Shown here: positions 1 to 9,112 of the stretch, one piece after another
How the letters are laid out: every line of letters starts with the position of its first letter
Numbering within the stretch: position 1 is the first letter of the stretch
Origin: Scalindua sp964344685
GTDB lineage: Bacteria; Planctomycetota; Brocadiia; Brocadiales; Scalinduaceae
Direction of reading: 5' to 3'
NCBI GenBank assembly: GCA_964344685.1
Contig: CAYFOK010000013.1
Span: forward strand, 42,019 to 106,018
Length of the DNA stretch: 64,000 nucleotides
Made by a program: the position numbers and the translations under genes
The notes under the pieces: generated by a model
What the model was told of the DNA's origin: nothing
Seen by the model: only the letters and a program-made list of their open reading frames with translations
Databases searched by the model: none

Positions 1-835
1 TTAAGGTTTCAGTTTTGTTGTTCACAGCATATGGAAACAATATAATTTGTTTGGTTCGTGATCTCAGCTTGTCAGCTACGGCTGATAATTTAGCATAATT
101 GATATTATCCGGTTCAAACGAAGCAATTGCCTCAATGTCATCATGAGTTTTTAATAATTCTTCTATTGTGTCACCAACGTAACCACCACAATCAACAAAT
201 CGTTTATACCCTTTATTCATCATGATATTCTGAGGGAAGTATTGATTCTCTTGGCTGTTTTCCGTACAAAAATCGTAATTCCTGGTTATATGTGCGATAA
301 GATTTGATTTGTATAATGCAACGCTTTCTTCATCACTCCATATCTTTGCTATTCTATTAATTTTATCCTTATTATATAAAAAATAATCTGGACTAATTAT
401 TTTATCATCGCAATCATCCGGGTAAACAAGTTGTGCACGAATACTTTGTGAATCAACAACATTACTGAAGCCGCAATATTCAATGAACTTTTTAATACTT
501 TGAATTATGTATGTTTTTGTTGCAATGGATAACAACACCACCGCATCTCTCTTTATGGCGTTATCAATATGCTGATCATCTGCACAGTAAACAGGGATGT
601 CAAATAATCGTTCATTTTCCTTTGCAGCTTTATCAAGAAAAGCAAAAGGTTTGATGCCATACTTAGACATTAAATTATACATTTCTCTGCCAAAACCTCC
701 GGCACCATATATAAATATAGTTTGCTCTTTAATAGTTTTAATCACGCTATCTATGTCATTGAGCTGCTTCAGATCTAATTGACAAATTAGCGATTCTATG
801 AAGCCTGTTTTGTTGTTTTGTATTAGCTGCACCAT
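1..835 (-). CDS. FkbM-type methyltransferase with N-terminal Rossmann-like domain (3' end cut off by the window edge)
   Basis: The reading frame is open from an ATG at 835 to the window edge, giving 278 residues of an incomplete protein. Residues about 40-70 form a nucleotide-binding-like segment with a GAGGFG turn followed by FAFLDK. Residues 213-241 carry FVDCGGYVGDT and then ASFEPDN, the motif I and acidic motif II of FkbM-family SAM-dependent methyltransferases, which usually O-methylate sugars. The C-terminal half of the methyltransferase domain lies outside the window. It is the most downstream visible gene of the minus-strand glycan cluster and starts 37 bases after its neighbour. The family call is firm; the substrate is unknown. 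Confidence 0.8.
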   Translation of the reverse strand, partial: MVQLIQNNKTGFIESLICQLDLKQLNDIDSVIKTIKEQTIFIYGAGGFGREMYNLMSKYGIKPFAFLDKAAKENERLFDIPVYCADDQHIDNAIKRDAVVLLSIATKTYIIQSIKKFIEYCGFSNVVDSQSIRAQLVYPDDCDDKIISPDYFLYNKDKINRIAKIWSDEESVALYKSNLIAHITRNYDFCTENSQENQYFPQNIMMNKGYKRFVDCGGYVGDTIEELLKTHDDIEAIASFEPDNINYAKLSAVADKLRSRTKQIILFPYAVNNKTETL

Positions 836-872
836 GTTTATAATTCTAATCCAATTGTATGAGTATTTATAA

Positions 873-3071
873 TTAATCAGCCATTGTCTTTACTGTTTTA
901 TCTGGTGAGAAGTTGTCAGAAACTTTAAAAATATTCTTAATATTTTGAGATAGTATGCATCGATCATTTGAGAATAATAATCCAAAAAGATTATCAATAA
1001 ATTCTATACTGTAATCTCGTTTAAGATTATTATTCTCAAAGTCAATATTATCATTAAAGAAACATTCTATGCCTTTATGAAACTCATCTATATATTGATA
1101 CTCTCGGTCCCCATTGCAGGCCTCATAAACAGGTAGTCCTTCAGTTGAGAAACGAACAAACTGCTCTTCAGGAGAAGTAAATATTGACTCGGCTGCCAGG
1201 TAATATTTTATTAAGGAATTACCATCACCTGTATATTCAGAAAAACACTTTTCATATAAAGTATATACGTCATTATGTGTCTCAATGTCTTTAAAAGCAA
1301 CTCTCGTCATAAAGTAAATGAAATTGGTATTGATATTTGGGAATAGCTTTTCAAAGAAATGCTGAGTAAACCCACTGCTTACAAAATTTACTATACCAAT
1401 TTTATCGCTATCTTTGATATCTAATGTATTGCAATAATCCTGATAATATTTTCGTTCGTCACTTGCCACATTTAAAATATCCATTGTATATTCATCTAAT
1501 ATATGAGTTATAATCTCATCAATATTTGTATCATGCAAGTAGCAGCTTCCAAGTCTATCGTTTATGCGCGTATTAATTCCAAAAGCAGCAGAAAGAAATT
1601 GTTTAAACGTAATTTTCGTAACATATGGAGCCATCCTGCAAACATCTATTATATCGCTTTCTGTTCTGATTGATGAAACTGACAATGCTCTGCGTGAAGC
1701 AAGAAAGTAAATCCCTCTTGTCCCGTTAAGGTCAGGATGAGCCTTCAAGTATTTATCATAGAGTTTATCAAGGATATAACCATCCCTTGATAAGAATAGA
1801 AGTTTATTTAATTTAAGCTCTGATGAAAGAGCTGCCAGCCATAACATAAACTTCAAAATAAGCGGACCAAGAAATGTATATCCTGCTGTAAATGCGTTAT
1901 CAATTTCCAGTCTATTCGAAGAGGAAAAAACAAATGGATTGTTAAATATTCTTGCAACAATTTTTCCCATTAAAAGTCTGTCATCAAGCGTTTTAATGCT
2001 GTTTCTGAGACCATTTAATGATGATATGTAAAATAATTCAGCAGCAGAGGGGGTTTTGAATGTATTTATTCCATGATTATTTGCCTGTGTTATATCAATG
2101 AAATCATTATCTCCAATATGTAAAATAGTTTTGTCCCTGTATAACTCTTTATAGTAAACCCAAAGATCTCCATTATATTTGGTCTTATTTACTTCACATG
2201 AAATGAAAAGTTTATCGTAGTAATTATCAAATATATTACATTTAGAAAGCAATTTTCTGACAAAGGTTTCAGGCAGATATATATCAGAGGTTAAGATCAC
2301 TGTTTTTTGCAGGTTTTTAGCATAATGCATTGCATCAATCATAATACTTCTTGGAACAGCATTTTCTAATTCAGTGGCAAGTTCGACCTTTTTAAGTAAT
2401 GATATAATGTCATGAGACAGACTGAAATGCTTCTGCATATTATGATAAATTGAGTCAATGGAATATGCACCATTACCTTCTTTGAATGAGATATTTTCAG
2501 ACTCAATCCTCATTTCTGTAAAATCCAGATTAATGTCATACTTTTCAGACATTTTTCGTTCAATTTGGTGAAAAATATCATCGGGGGATAAGCTCTTGCG
2601 CATAATCAACGTATCAAAAATGTCAATAGAAATGATGTCATTTTCGTTGATACTGTTTTTCAACTTTTCATAAGTTGGAAAAGTGTAAGATGAATAGGCT
2701 GTGTCACCTTCAATATAGGCTACATCGCTTGGCCTGGAACCATTGAGGTGGAAAATATTTATGCCATACTGTTCTTCAAGATAGGATATGCGTCTGTATA
2801 TCAGGTTTGAGCTCGCAAAATTAGAAATAATCACGATTGTCTTAGTAATACCTATTACCTCACCTGGCGATAATATCTTTTTGCCATAGATTTTCCTGGA
2901 TGTAGTGCTTTTATCCATGAGGCCAACAATATTATGGCCGTTCATGTTTTCAAGAATCAGCCTGGTTTTGTCTCCAATTCCATATAGAACAATAGGCTCC
3001 GGCTTCAACATTCCAAAATTGTTGTTGAATGTTTTTATAATATTAATGTCTGTGTTAGAAAGCTTATTCAT
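873..3071 (-). CDS. HAD-superfamily hydrolase-like protein of glycan clusters (COG5610 type)
   Basis: This is a 732-residue protein. Residues 25-60 form a Rossmann-like domain (YGIGDK, then GLMDKS). A HAD-type domain follows, with DIFDT at 150-154 (nucleophile D150, acid D153), TSD at 261-263 and GDNDFID around 320-326, matching HAD motifs I, II and III/IV. The C-terminal 350 residues are uncharacterised but typical of this long family, which is found next to glycosyltransferases. The start overlaps the end of the upstream radical SAM gene by 8 bases, suggesting translational coupling. The role may be phosphatase or phosphosugar transfer in glycan assembly; the exact reaction is not known. 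Confidence 0.7.
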   Translation of the reverse strand: MNKLSNTDINIIKTFNNNFGMLKPEPIVLYGIGDKTRLILENMNGHNIVGLMDKSTTSRKIYGKKILSPGEVIGITKTIVIISNFASSNLIYRRISYLEEQYGINIFHLNGSRPSDVAYIEGDTAYSSYTFPTYEKLKNSINENDIISIDIFDTLIMRKSLSPDDIFHQIERKMSEKYDINLDFTEMRIESENISFKEGNGAYSIDSIYHNMQKHFSLSHDIISLLKKVELATELENAVPRSIMIDAMHYAKNLQKTVILTSDIYLPETFVRKLLSKCNIFDNYYDKLFISCEVNKTKYNGDLWVYYKELYRDKTILHIGDNDFIDITQANNHGINTFKTPSAAELFYISSLNGLRNSIKTLDDRLLMGKIVARIFNNPFVFSSSNRLEIDNAFTAGYTFLGPLILKFMLWLAALSSELKLNKLLFLSRDGYILDKLYDKYLKAHPDLNGTRGIYFLASRRALSVSSIRTESDIIDVCRMAPYVTKITFKQFLSAAFGINTRINDRLGSCYLHDTNIDEIITHILDEYTMDILNVASDERKYYQDYCNTLDIKDSDKIGIVNFVSSGFTQHFFEKLFPNINTNFIYFMTRVAFKDIETHNDVYTLYEKCFSEYTGDGNSLIKYYLAAESIFTSPEEQFVRFSTEGLPVYEACNGDREYQYIDEFHKGIECFFNDNIDFENNNLKRDYSIEFIDNLFGLLFSNDRCILSQNIKNIFKVSDNFSPDKTVKTMAD

Positions 3072-4092
3072 ATAGTTTCTTTAATCTTTCAGTATCATTG
3101 TCTAAAATATCTTCTGGGAAAGGCCTGCATTGAACTATTTTGCAGGTTTCACAAACACCCCCATATGCGATATTGCCGTATAGCATTTTTTGTTGACAAT
3201 ATCGAAGAGTTTCACCTTTCCAAATATCAACTATCGATTCTGTATTACAATCACCGACTCCACTCATAGTCTCATTCGAACATGGAACGACTCTGCCGTC
3301 CGGGCAAATTGTAATTAAGTGAAATGGTTGAGGGCATACTTGTATACTGGGCAGCTTAACTCCCAGTGCATTATGATCAATTGATTCGTCATCAATCCAT
3401 ACACTATAATCAATTCCCTTAACATTAGGTACAACAGATTCGATCGCGTATGAGTCACAATAATCTCCAAATAATTGAATGAATTTCTCCTCGTCCTCTT
3501 TACTGTCTAATGCACAGTCCATTGTTTTTACATAAACAATGGTCTTTTCCCCCAATCTGACATTTTCATCATAAAAGAATCGTACATTGTTTACTATTTC
3601 ATCAAAGTCAATATCTGCATTACACAATTCTTTGTACTTTGCAGACGACAGGCCATAGATTGATATTCTTATTCGAGAAAGGCCAGCGTTTATAAGGTCA
3701 GTTGACATCTTTGGAGTTAACAGCACGGCGTTTGTAATAAGCTCTACTTTTTCTGCTATTTGCTTTTCTGACGCGTATCGAATCATTTCTACGATGTTCT
3801 TATCCAACAAAGATTCGCCTGCACCGCAAAACCGTAAGAGTTTTATCTTTTGTTTAAACTCTTGCATTTCAGCAATGACTTTTTTAAAAAGCTCTAGACT
3901 CATTACTACTTTTGTGGATAGTTTAGGCCTTTTCTGCTTAGATAACCCGAAATGGCAGAATTTACATGCGAGATTGCATGTATAAATATCAAATATTTGA
4001 ACTATCAGGGGGGCTTCAAGAGGAATGGCGTCAGCTAATTTCATTCTTGCGCCTGCAGGTGCAGCAACACCGGTGATATTCTTCTCATTCAT
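3064..4092 (-). CDS. Radical SAM/SPASM domain protein
   Basis: The radical SAM [4Fe-4S] motif CNLACKFC is at residues 39-46 (CX3CX2C). The C-terminal region has CPQPFHLITICPDGRVVPC and a final CETCKIVQC, the cysteine pattern of a SPASM auxiliary-cluster domain. The start is set at 4092 because AAAGGAG lies a few bases upstream of that ATG; an in-frame extension to 4119 is possible but has no ribosome binding site. SPASM enzymes modify peptides or act as dehydrogenases and epimerases on sugars or small molecules. Here the cluster context favours a sugar or carrier substrate, but this is inference. Confidence 0.8.
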   Translation of the reverse strand: MNEKNITGVAAPAGARMKLADAIPLEAPLIVQIFDIYTCNLACKFCHFGLSKQKRPKLSTKVVMSLELFKKVIAEMQEFKQKIKLLRFCGAGESLLDKNIVEMIRYASEKQIAEKVELITNAVLLTPKMSTDLINAGLSRIRISIYGLSSAKYKELCNADIDFDEIVNNVRFFYDENVRLGEKTIVYVKTMDCALDSKEDEEKFIQLFGDYCDSYAIESVVPNVKGIDYSVWIDDESIDHNALGVKLPSIQVCPQPFHLITICPDGRVVPCSNETMSGVGDCNTESIVDIWKGETLRYCQQKMLYGNIAYGGVCETCKIVQCRPFPEDILDNDTERLKKLYE

Positions 4093-4154
4093 CTGTTTTC
4101 TCCTTTGTAAAGCAAGCATACTGGTATTTCATTAGGTAGTTTGAGTTTCAGGTA

Positions 4155-5480
4155 TTATCCTGTATAGGCTCCCAGCTGAAGACCCGCAGGCACTGTTTGA
4201 GCATCAAAAGGCATTGTGCAATATCTGCACGCATCTATGTATTCAACATTTTCAAAAGCTTCAAGAGCTCTAGCCAGGCTTTTTTCATCTAGTTTATTAA
4301 TCTCAATCGACTCTACCTCAAGTTTTTTCAGTTTCCCTAATTCAACTCCCGCGTATTGGTGTGGGCAACGGTATAAATTGCCGTTGAACAACCTATTACA
4401 ACAGTGTAAAGGGCATGCCTTGAAAACCTTTTTAATACTTTTCTCGTCTTCATTATGCAAATCAAACAATGAAAAGTCCTGCCATTCAAAGTTTTGAGTA
4501 AAAATATACTGTATATTTTGTTCTTTCAGTATTTGTCTTGTATTATTTATGTTTTCAAGCAGCTTTCCCGTTGCTTGCTTTTCATAATTGGAAATTTGCA
4601 GCATGAATCTGGGATTCTTCATGATTTGGCATAATTCCTCATCCGGAACAACCGTTCCATTTGTAAAGGATTTGATATACCCAATATTCTTAATTTTTAG
4701 TAATTCTTTCAGTAAATCAGGATAATCCGGATGTAAAAATGGTTCCCCTCCGATCAATTCTACAAATGTTAAGAATCGGCTTGACGACGCAACTTTCTGA
4801 ATATCCGCGACTATAACGTCAATGGGGACAAATTTGTGGTCTTTAAGAAATGGAATTGCTTCGCAACAATGGATGCACTTAAGTGTGCAAACCTGCCCGA
4901 CAATATACCCAAACCAATCAAATGATTTACTTCTCCAGTCATTTTCAAGAGTCTTGGATCCGGCAACTCTTTTTAAGTATTTAGTACAAATGGAACATCC
5001 ATGTCGCTCAAATCCACAATTTTCGCATTCAATAAGATCAAAAGGAATTTCATTTGCCAACTTTCTTGAACAAATAGAATGTCTTAAAGCTCGATTGATC
5101 TCGAAACCATTCAGAATCGTGAGCTTATCGTTATACTGTTTAACGGTATTTGAAAGCTGATCCGCCATAGAATGCAAATTCGCTGATACCAAAACAACTG
5201 AATTATCTGGCAGGTCTGTAGATCGTGTAGGGTTCACTATTGGAATAGATATTGTTTTTAAAATTTTCTCAGTATCTCTATCGAGAAAAATTTCAGTTGT
5301 AACACCATATGCCGATAAAGTTTTTTGTAAAAGCTGTCCAACATAACCTGCTGGATATATGACAACATATTTCTTTTTTAATTCTTGTACTAATTGATAG
5401 GCTAGAGTACTGATTTTCTCCAAATCATTCGAACAGGAAGTTGTTTTCAACATTGCATTGTTAATTAACATTTCAATCAA
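4155..5480 (-). CDS. Radical SAM protein with N-terminal Rossmann-like domain
   Basis: This 441-residue protein has a Rossmann-like N-terminus (IYPAGYVGQ at about 41-49, then IFLDRD at 64-69). A cysteine pair motif follows (CENC 152-155, CSIC 162-165), then the radical SAM motif CTLKCIHC at 198-205. Further C-terminal cysteines (for example CPLHCC, CRYC) could bind a second cluster. The start is a TTG at 5480, because GAGGAG sits six bases upstream; the first ATG at 5471 is about 15 bases away, which is too far. It lies between the other radical SAM gene and the sugar epimerase gene. The substrate is unknown. Confidence 0.75.
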   Translation of the reverse strand: MIEMLINNAMLKTTSCSNDLEKISTLAYQLVQELKKKYVVIYPAGYVGQLLQKTLSAYGVTTEIFLDRDTEKILKTISIPIVNPTRSTDLPDNSVVLVSANLHSMADQLSNTVKQYNDKLTILNGFEINRALRHSICSRKLANEIPFDLIECENCGFERHGCSICTKYLKRVAGSKTLENDWRSKSFDWFGYIVGQVCTLKCIHCCEAIPFLKDHKFVPIDVIVADIQKVASSSRFLTFVELIGGEPFLHPDYPDLLKELLKIKNIGYIKSFTNGTVVPDEELCQIMKNPRFMLQISNYEKQATGKLLENINNTRQILKEQNIQYIFTQNFEWQDFSLFDLHNEDEKSIKKVFKACPLHCCNRLFNGNLYRCPHQYAGVELGKLKKLEVESIEINKLDEKSLARALEAFENVEYIDACRYCTMPFDAQTVPAGLQLGAYTG

Positions 5481-5519
5481 TTGAAGCTCCTCGCTGCGTT
5501 AATGTTTAGTCGGGTTTTA

Positions 5520-6356
5520 TTAAGGTAAACATCTATTTTTGCCCCAAAAAGATATTGGTTCATAATCTGGATATGGATAATATCCGAGATTTAGACTGAT
5601 ATTTGAGTTTAATTCTTTTATGCGATCTTCTACCAGCTTTCTTACTGAGATAGGAGTTTCGGAACAAATATTATATATTCGTCTCGAATTATTATTTAAA
5701 ACATTGTCTACAATCAATTCTGCTGCTTTTTCAGCATGTATAAAATCTCTAAGCTGATTCCCTCCAGACATGTTAAAAACGTTGTTTCCATTCTTTATTG
5801 CTTTCTCAAGTGAGGACAAAAGCGAATTTGGATTCTCCCCCTTGCCGAAGACATAAAACAACCTCATCCACTGCAACGTAAATTTGTGCTCGACTTGCAA
5901 AATATTCAACGCTCTATGTAGTGTATCTTTCGCTAACCCGTAGGCTGTAACAGGCATTGTAAGAAGGTCTTCATATAAACCTCCTTCCTGCAGGCCATAT
6001 TCGAAGCATGTGCCTGTTATTGATACATGTTTTAAACCATTTTTTATAATGTTTTTTAAAAAGATATAGTGTTTAACAAGAATTTTTTCAAGATGTTCAA
6101 GGTTCCTATAGTCTGAGAGTTCATCCCAGGCAAGATGTATTAGAATATCTGGTTTATTTGTGTATGTATACCAATCATCTTTTTTTTCATATATGTCAAA
6201 TTGCATTATTTCGATATTATATTCTTGGTTTAATAATGACAATTTAGATTGATTTCTGCCTGCTGCTATTACATGAACATTATTATGTGAACATAATTCC
6301 TGGATGATATAATTACCGATAAAACCCGTTGCCCCAGTTACTAGAACTTTATTCAT
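5520..6356 (-). CDS. NAD(P)-dependent sugar epimerase/reductase (SDR family)
   Basis: This extended short-chain dehydrogenase has the N-terminal NAD(P) motif TGATGFIG at residues 7-14, and YGLAK later in the protein matches the catalytic YxxxK. Start 6356 (MNKVLVTG...) is preferred to a TTG at 6377, because it places the nucleotide-binding motif at the normal distance and has AGGT upstream. It lies directly downstream of the CDP-glucose dehydratase and 3,5-epimerase genes. The likely role is the last C4 reduction or epimerisation of the CDP-4-keto-6-deoxy sugar. The nature of the final sugar cannot be read from sequence. Confidence 0.75.
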   Translation of the reverse strand: MNKVLVTGATGFIGNYIIQELCSHNNVHVIAAGRNQSKLSLLNQEYNIEIMQFDIYEKKDDWYTYTNKPDILIHLAWDELSDYRNLEHLEKILVKHYIFLKNIIKNGLKHVSITGTCFEYGLQEGGLYEDLLTMPVTAYGLAKDTLHRALNILQVEHKFTLQWMRLFYVFGKGENPNSLLSSLEKAIKNGNNVFNMSGGNQLRDFIHAEKAAELIVDNVLNNNSRRIYNICSETPISVRKLVEDRIKELNSNISLNLGYYPYPDYEPISFWGKNRCLP

Positions 6357-6388
6357 TTTTAAACCTGGTTTGTTCAATTAAAGTATTA

Positions 6389-6955
6389 TTAATTTATTTT
6401 TATCCCGTTGAAGTCACTTCCGACAAAAGGGTGTGATTTGTCCTTATCTGAAATATTTGATAACTCCATTGGCCATGTGATATTAAGTGACGGATCATTG
6501 TAGCTAATCCCTGATTCATGCTCAGGCTCATAGAATTCAGTACTTATATATACTAACTCGCAGTTATCCTCTAATGTTTGAAAACCATGTGCGAATCCCG
6601 CTGGAATTACAAGGGTTTTGTGATTTTCTGCAGAAAGGGTTTCTCCATGCCATTTAAGAAAAGTTGGAGAATCTTGACGCAGATCCACACCAATATCGAA
6701 TATACTTCCACGCAGACAACTCACAAACTTTGTTTCAGCATGAGGAGGGTGCTGAAAATGCATACCGCGTATCGTTCCTCGTTTTTCAGTTAGAGAATGA
6801 TTAATTTGCACGCATCCATTGGCCGGAGTCATCTGCTTCAATTCTTCGGCACAGAATAAACGTTCAAAGTATCCTCTACCGTCTCCAAGAATCTTTCTCT
6901 GGATAACTTTTAGCTCCTGGATCGGTGTGTCTAAAATATCAAATCGATTATTCAT
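6389..6955 (-). CDS. dTDP-4-dehydrorhamnose 3,5-epimerase family protein (RfbC-like cupin)
   Basis: The 188-residue length is usual for the RmlC/RfbC cupin family. Recognisable elements are GRGYFERLFC near residues 27-36, RGMHFQHPP with the catalytic-type histidine H66, and PAGFAHGFQTLED further on. These enzymes epimerise C3 and/or C5 of 4-keto-6-deoxy nucleotide sugars. The flanking genes make a CDP-linked rather than a dTDP-linked substrate, so here it probably acts on CDP-4-dehydro-6-deoxyglucose; AscE-type enzymes of CDP-sugar pathways are a precedent. The gene is 17 bases from the dehydratase gene and probably in the same operon. Confidence 0.85.
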   Translation of the reverse strand: MNNRFDILDTPIQELKVIQRKILGDGRGYFERLFCAEELKQMTPANGCVQINHSLTEKRGTIRGMHFQHPPHAETKFVSCLRGSIFDIGVDLRQDSPTFLKWHGETLSAENHKTLVIPAGFAHGFQTLEDNCELVYISTEFYEPEHESGISYNDPSLNITWPMELSNISDKDKSHPFVGSDFNGIKIN

Positions 6956-6972
6956 AAAATAAATAGTTGAAA

Positions 6973-8067
6973 TCAGTGTAATTCGTGAACCGTTTTTCTA
7001 TGCGCTTTGTCTAAGCGCTCTCTGTATTTATTAATATCTCTTTCCGTATTAACTATCCCGTTTATATAATAGTTTTTGTACCATTTGACGGTTTTTTCAA
7101 TGGAGGTTTGACTATTCCATACAGGTTGCCATCCGAGTATTTCAGTTGCTTTTGACGAGTTTACTTTAAGCAGTTTTGCTTCATGCGGTGAATTTGTATT
7201 CTCTGCAAGCCTATAATTGATTCTATCCCAATTCTGTTTAAGTTGCTCCACAACTTCTTTAACAGTTAAGTTCTCTGTGTTATCAGGGCCGAAATTCCAG
7301 GCTTGGGCAAACCATGTTTCACCTTCAAGCAGTTTTTGTCCTAATTGTAGATACCCTGACAGTGGATCCAGCACATGTTGCCATGGACGTGTGAAATGTG
7401 GGTTTCTGATCTCAACAGAGGAATTGCTGCTAGCTCCCCGCATAATATCAGGAATAAGCCTGTCGATTGCCCAGTCTCCCCCTCCGATTACATTACCGGC
7501 CCGACAGCTTGCAAGTAAAATATTGTGATCTTTTCCATATCGTTCATTATTGAAATAAGAGTTTCGGTATGATGAGGTTAAAAGTTCCGAACAACCTTTT
7601 GATGCGCTGTATGGATCGTACCCTCCCATACGGTCATTTTCATGATAGCCTCGCTCTAGTTCACGGTTTTCGTAGCATTTGTCGCTAGTGACATTAATAA
7701 TGGCCCGGACTTCAGATGAAGCTCTGCATGCTTCAAAAACATTTAAGGTCCCCATCACATTTGTGGAAAATGTATTTACAGGTTCTTTGTATGATAAACG
7801 TAAAATGGCTTGAGCGGACAAATGAAATATTATTTCAGGTTTTGCATTGGATATAGCTGTTTTAAGTGCATCCAGGTCCCGAATATCGCCAATTGTCGAA
7901 TGAATATCCAGATTCAACAACTCGTAATGGCTGGGATAGGTTGGAGGTATTAATGAGTATCCGTATATCTCTGCTCCCAGATGTTGTAGCCAGCAAGCAA
8001 GCCATGAACCTTTGAAACCGGTGTGACCTGTTATTAAAACTCTTTTACCGTGCCAGAATGAATTCAT
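6973..8067 (-). CDS. rfbG: CDP-glucose 4,6-dehydratase
   Basis: This enzyme converts CDP-D-glucose to CDP-4-dehydro-6-deoxy-D-glucose. The N-terminus FWHGKRVLITGHTGFKGSW is the family signature: the NAD motif GHTGFKG followed by SW. The catalytic YSASK is preceded by GGYDP, as in characterised RfbG/DdhB proteins. The ATG at 8067 is chosen (MNSFWHGKRV, as in homologues) over an upstream in-frame GTG at 8079; neither has a strong ribosome binding site. It follows the cytidylyltransferase gene by a short gap, which fits the pathway order. A decayed copy of the same N-terminus lies at 9113-9249. Confidence 0.9.
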   Translation of the reverse strand: MNSFWHGKRVLITGHTGFKGSWLACWLQHLGAEIYGYSLIPPTYPSHYELLNLDIHSTIGDIRDLDALKTAISNAKPEIIFHLSAQAILRLSYKEPVNTFSTNVMGTLNVFEACRASSEVRAIINVTSDKCYENRELERGYHENDRMGGYDPYSASKGCSELLTSSYRNSYFNNERYGKDHNILLASCRAGNVIGGGDWAIDRLIPDIMRGASSNSSVEIRNPHFTRPWQHVLDPLSGYLQLGQKLLEGETWFAQAWNFGPDNTENLTVKEVVEQLKQNWDRINYRLAENTNSPHEAKLLKVNSSKATEILGWQPVWNSQTSIEKTVKWYKNYYINGIVNTERDINKYRERLDKAHRKTVHELH

Positions 8068-8109
8068 ATTCTTAACCACTAATCTTCATTAGTCATGTTG
8101 TTTCGTAAT

Positions 8110-8880
8110 TTATTCCCAGATTTTCCATGGTGCGGTACCGGAATTCCATAGTTCTTCCAGGTACATTTTGTCCCTAAGAGTATCCATCGGTCTCCAGAAT
8201 CCATTATGCTTGTATGCAGTAAGCTGATTCTTTATAGCAAGTGTAGAAAGGGGTTCATATTCCCAACCCATATCGTCTCCCTGTATATAATCCAGAACTT
8301 GTGGATCTAGAATGAAAAAACCGCCATTGACCCAGTTTCCATTACTTTCCGATTTTTCTATAAAATTAGTTACAATATCAGATTTAATATCAAGCGTTCC
8401 ATAACGCCCTGGAGGTTGTACGGCAGTTACACAGGCAAGGCATCTCTTTTTTGTGGCGAAGTTAACTAATGAATTAATATTGATATCTCCAATCCCATCT
8501 CCATATGTGAATAGGAAGGGTTTATTGTCAAGGTATTTTGATATACGCTTCAGTCTGCCCCCAGTTGCTGTTTTTTCACCAGTGTCAATTAGAGTTACCT
8601 TCCATGGTTCGGAATACTGTTGGTGAACTTCCATTTTATTCAATTTTATATCGAATGTGACATCCGACATATGAATAAAATAGTTTGCAAAATATTCCTT
8701 TATCATATATCCTTTATAACCGCAGCAGATAATAAATTCATTGATCCCGTAATGAGAAAGCACTTTCATAATATGCCATAAAATTGGCTTGTTACCTATT
8801 GTAACCAATGGTTTAGGTATTAACTGGGTCTCTTCCATCAGCCTTGTTCCATATCCCCCTGCAAGTATTACTGCTTTCAA
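8110..8880 (-). CDS. rfbF: Glucose-1-phosphate cytidylyltransferase
   Basis: This enzyme makes CDP-glucose from CTP and glucose 1-phosphate, the entry step for CDP-6-deoxyhexoses. Sequence marks are KAVILAGGYGTRL at the N-terminus, PKPLVTIGNKPILWHIM and TGGRLKRI. The start is taken as TTG at 8880: AAAGGAG lies eight bases upstream, and the resulting 256 residues match the usual family length. A longer frame to 8955 would add 25 residues with no family counterpart and no spaced ribosome binding site. It is the first gene of the CDP-sugar run rfbF-rfbG-epimerase-reductase. Confidence 0.9.
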   Translation of the reverse strand: MKAVILAGGYGTRLMEETQLIPKPLVTIGNKPILWHIMKVLSHYGINEFIICCGYKGYMIKEYFANYFIHMSDVTFDIKLNKMEVHQQYSEPWKVTLIDTGEKTATGGRLKRISKYLDNKPFLFTYGDGIGDININSLVNFATKKRCLACVTAVQPPGRYGTLDIKSDIVTNFIEKSESNGNWVNGGFFILDPQVLDYIQGDDMGWEYEPLSTLAIKNQLTAYKHNGFWRPMDTLRDKMYLEELWNSGTAPWKIWE

Positions 8881-9112
8881 GTTATTTTCTCCTTTTGAGT
8901 AATTTGATGGAATCAAACAGTTGGATTTGGATAAATGATATAAAGCCTCGATCAAGCTCCAGCCGTTTAATCCTATTTTTTTTCTGCTATTCCATCAGCA
9001 TATAATGCAGATATAATCACAATATAATAAAAAGCCAGTTTAGCCTGGAAAAACTTTTCAGGCATAAATAAAGGATATCCTATCACCGTAAATCATAGAA
9101 ATATCAAGGAGG

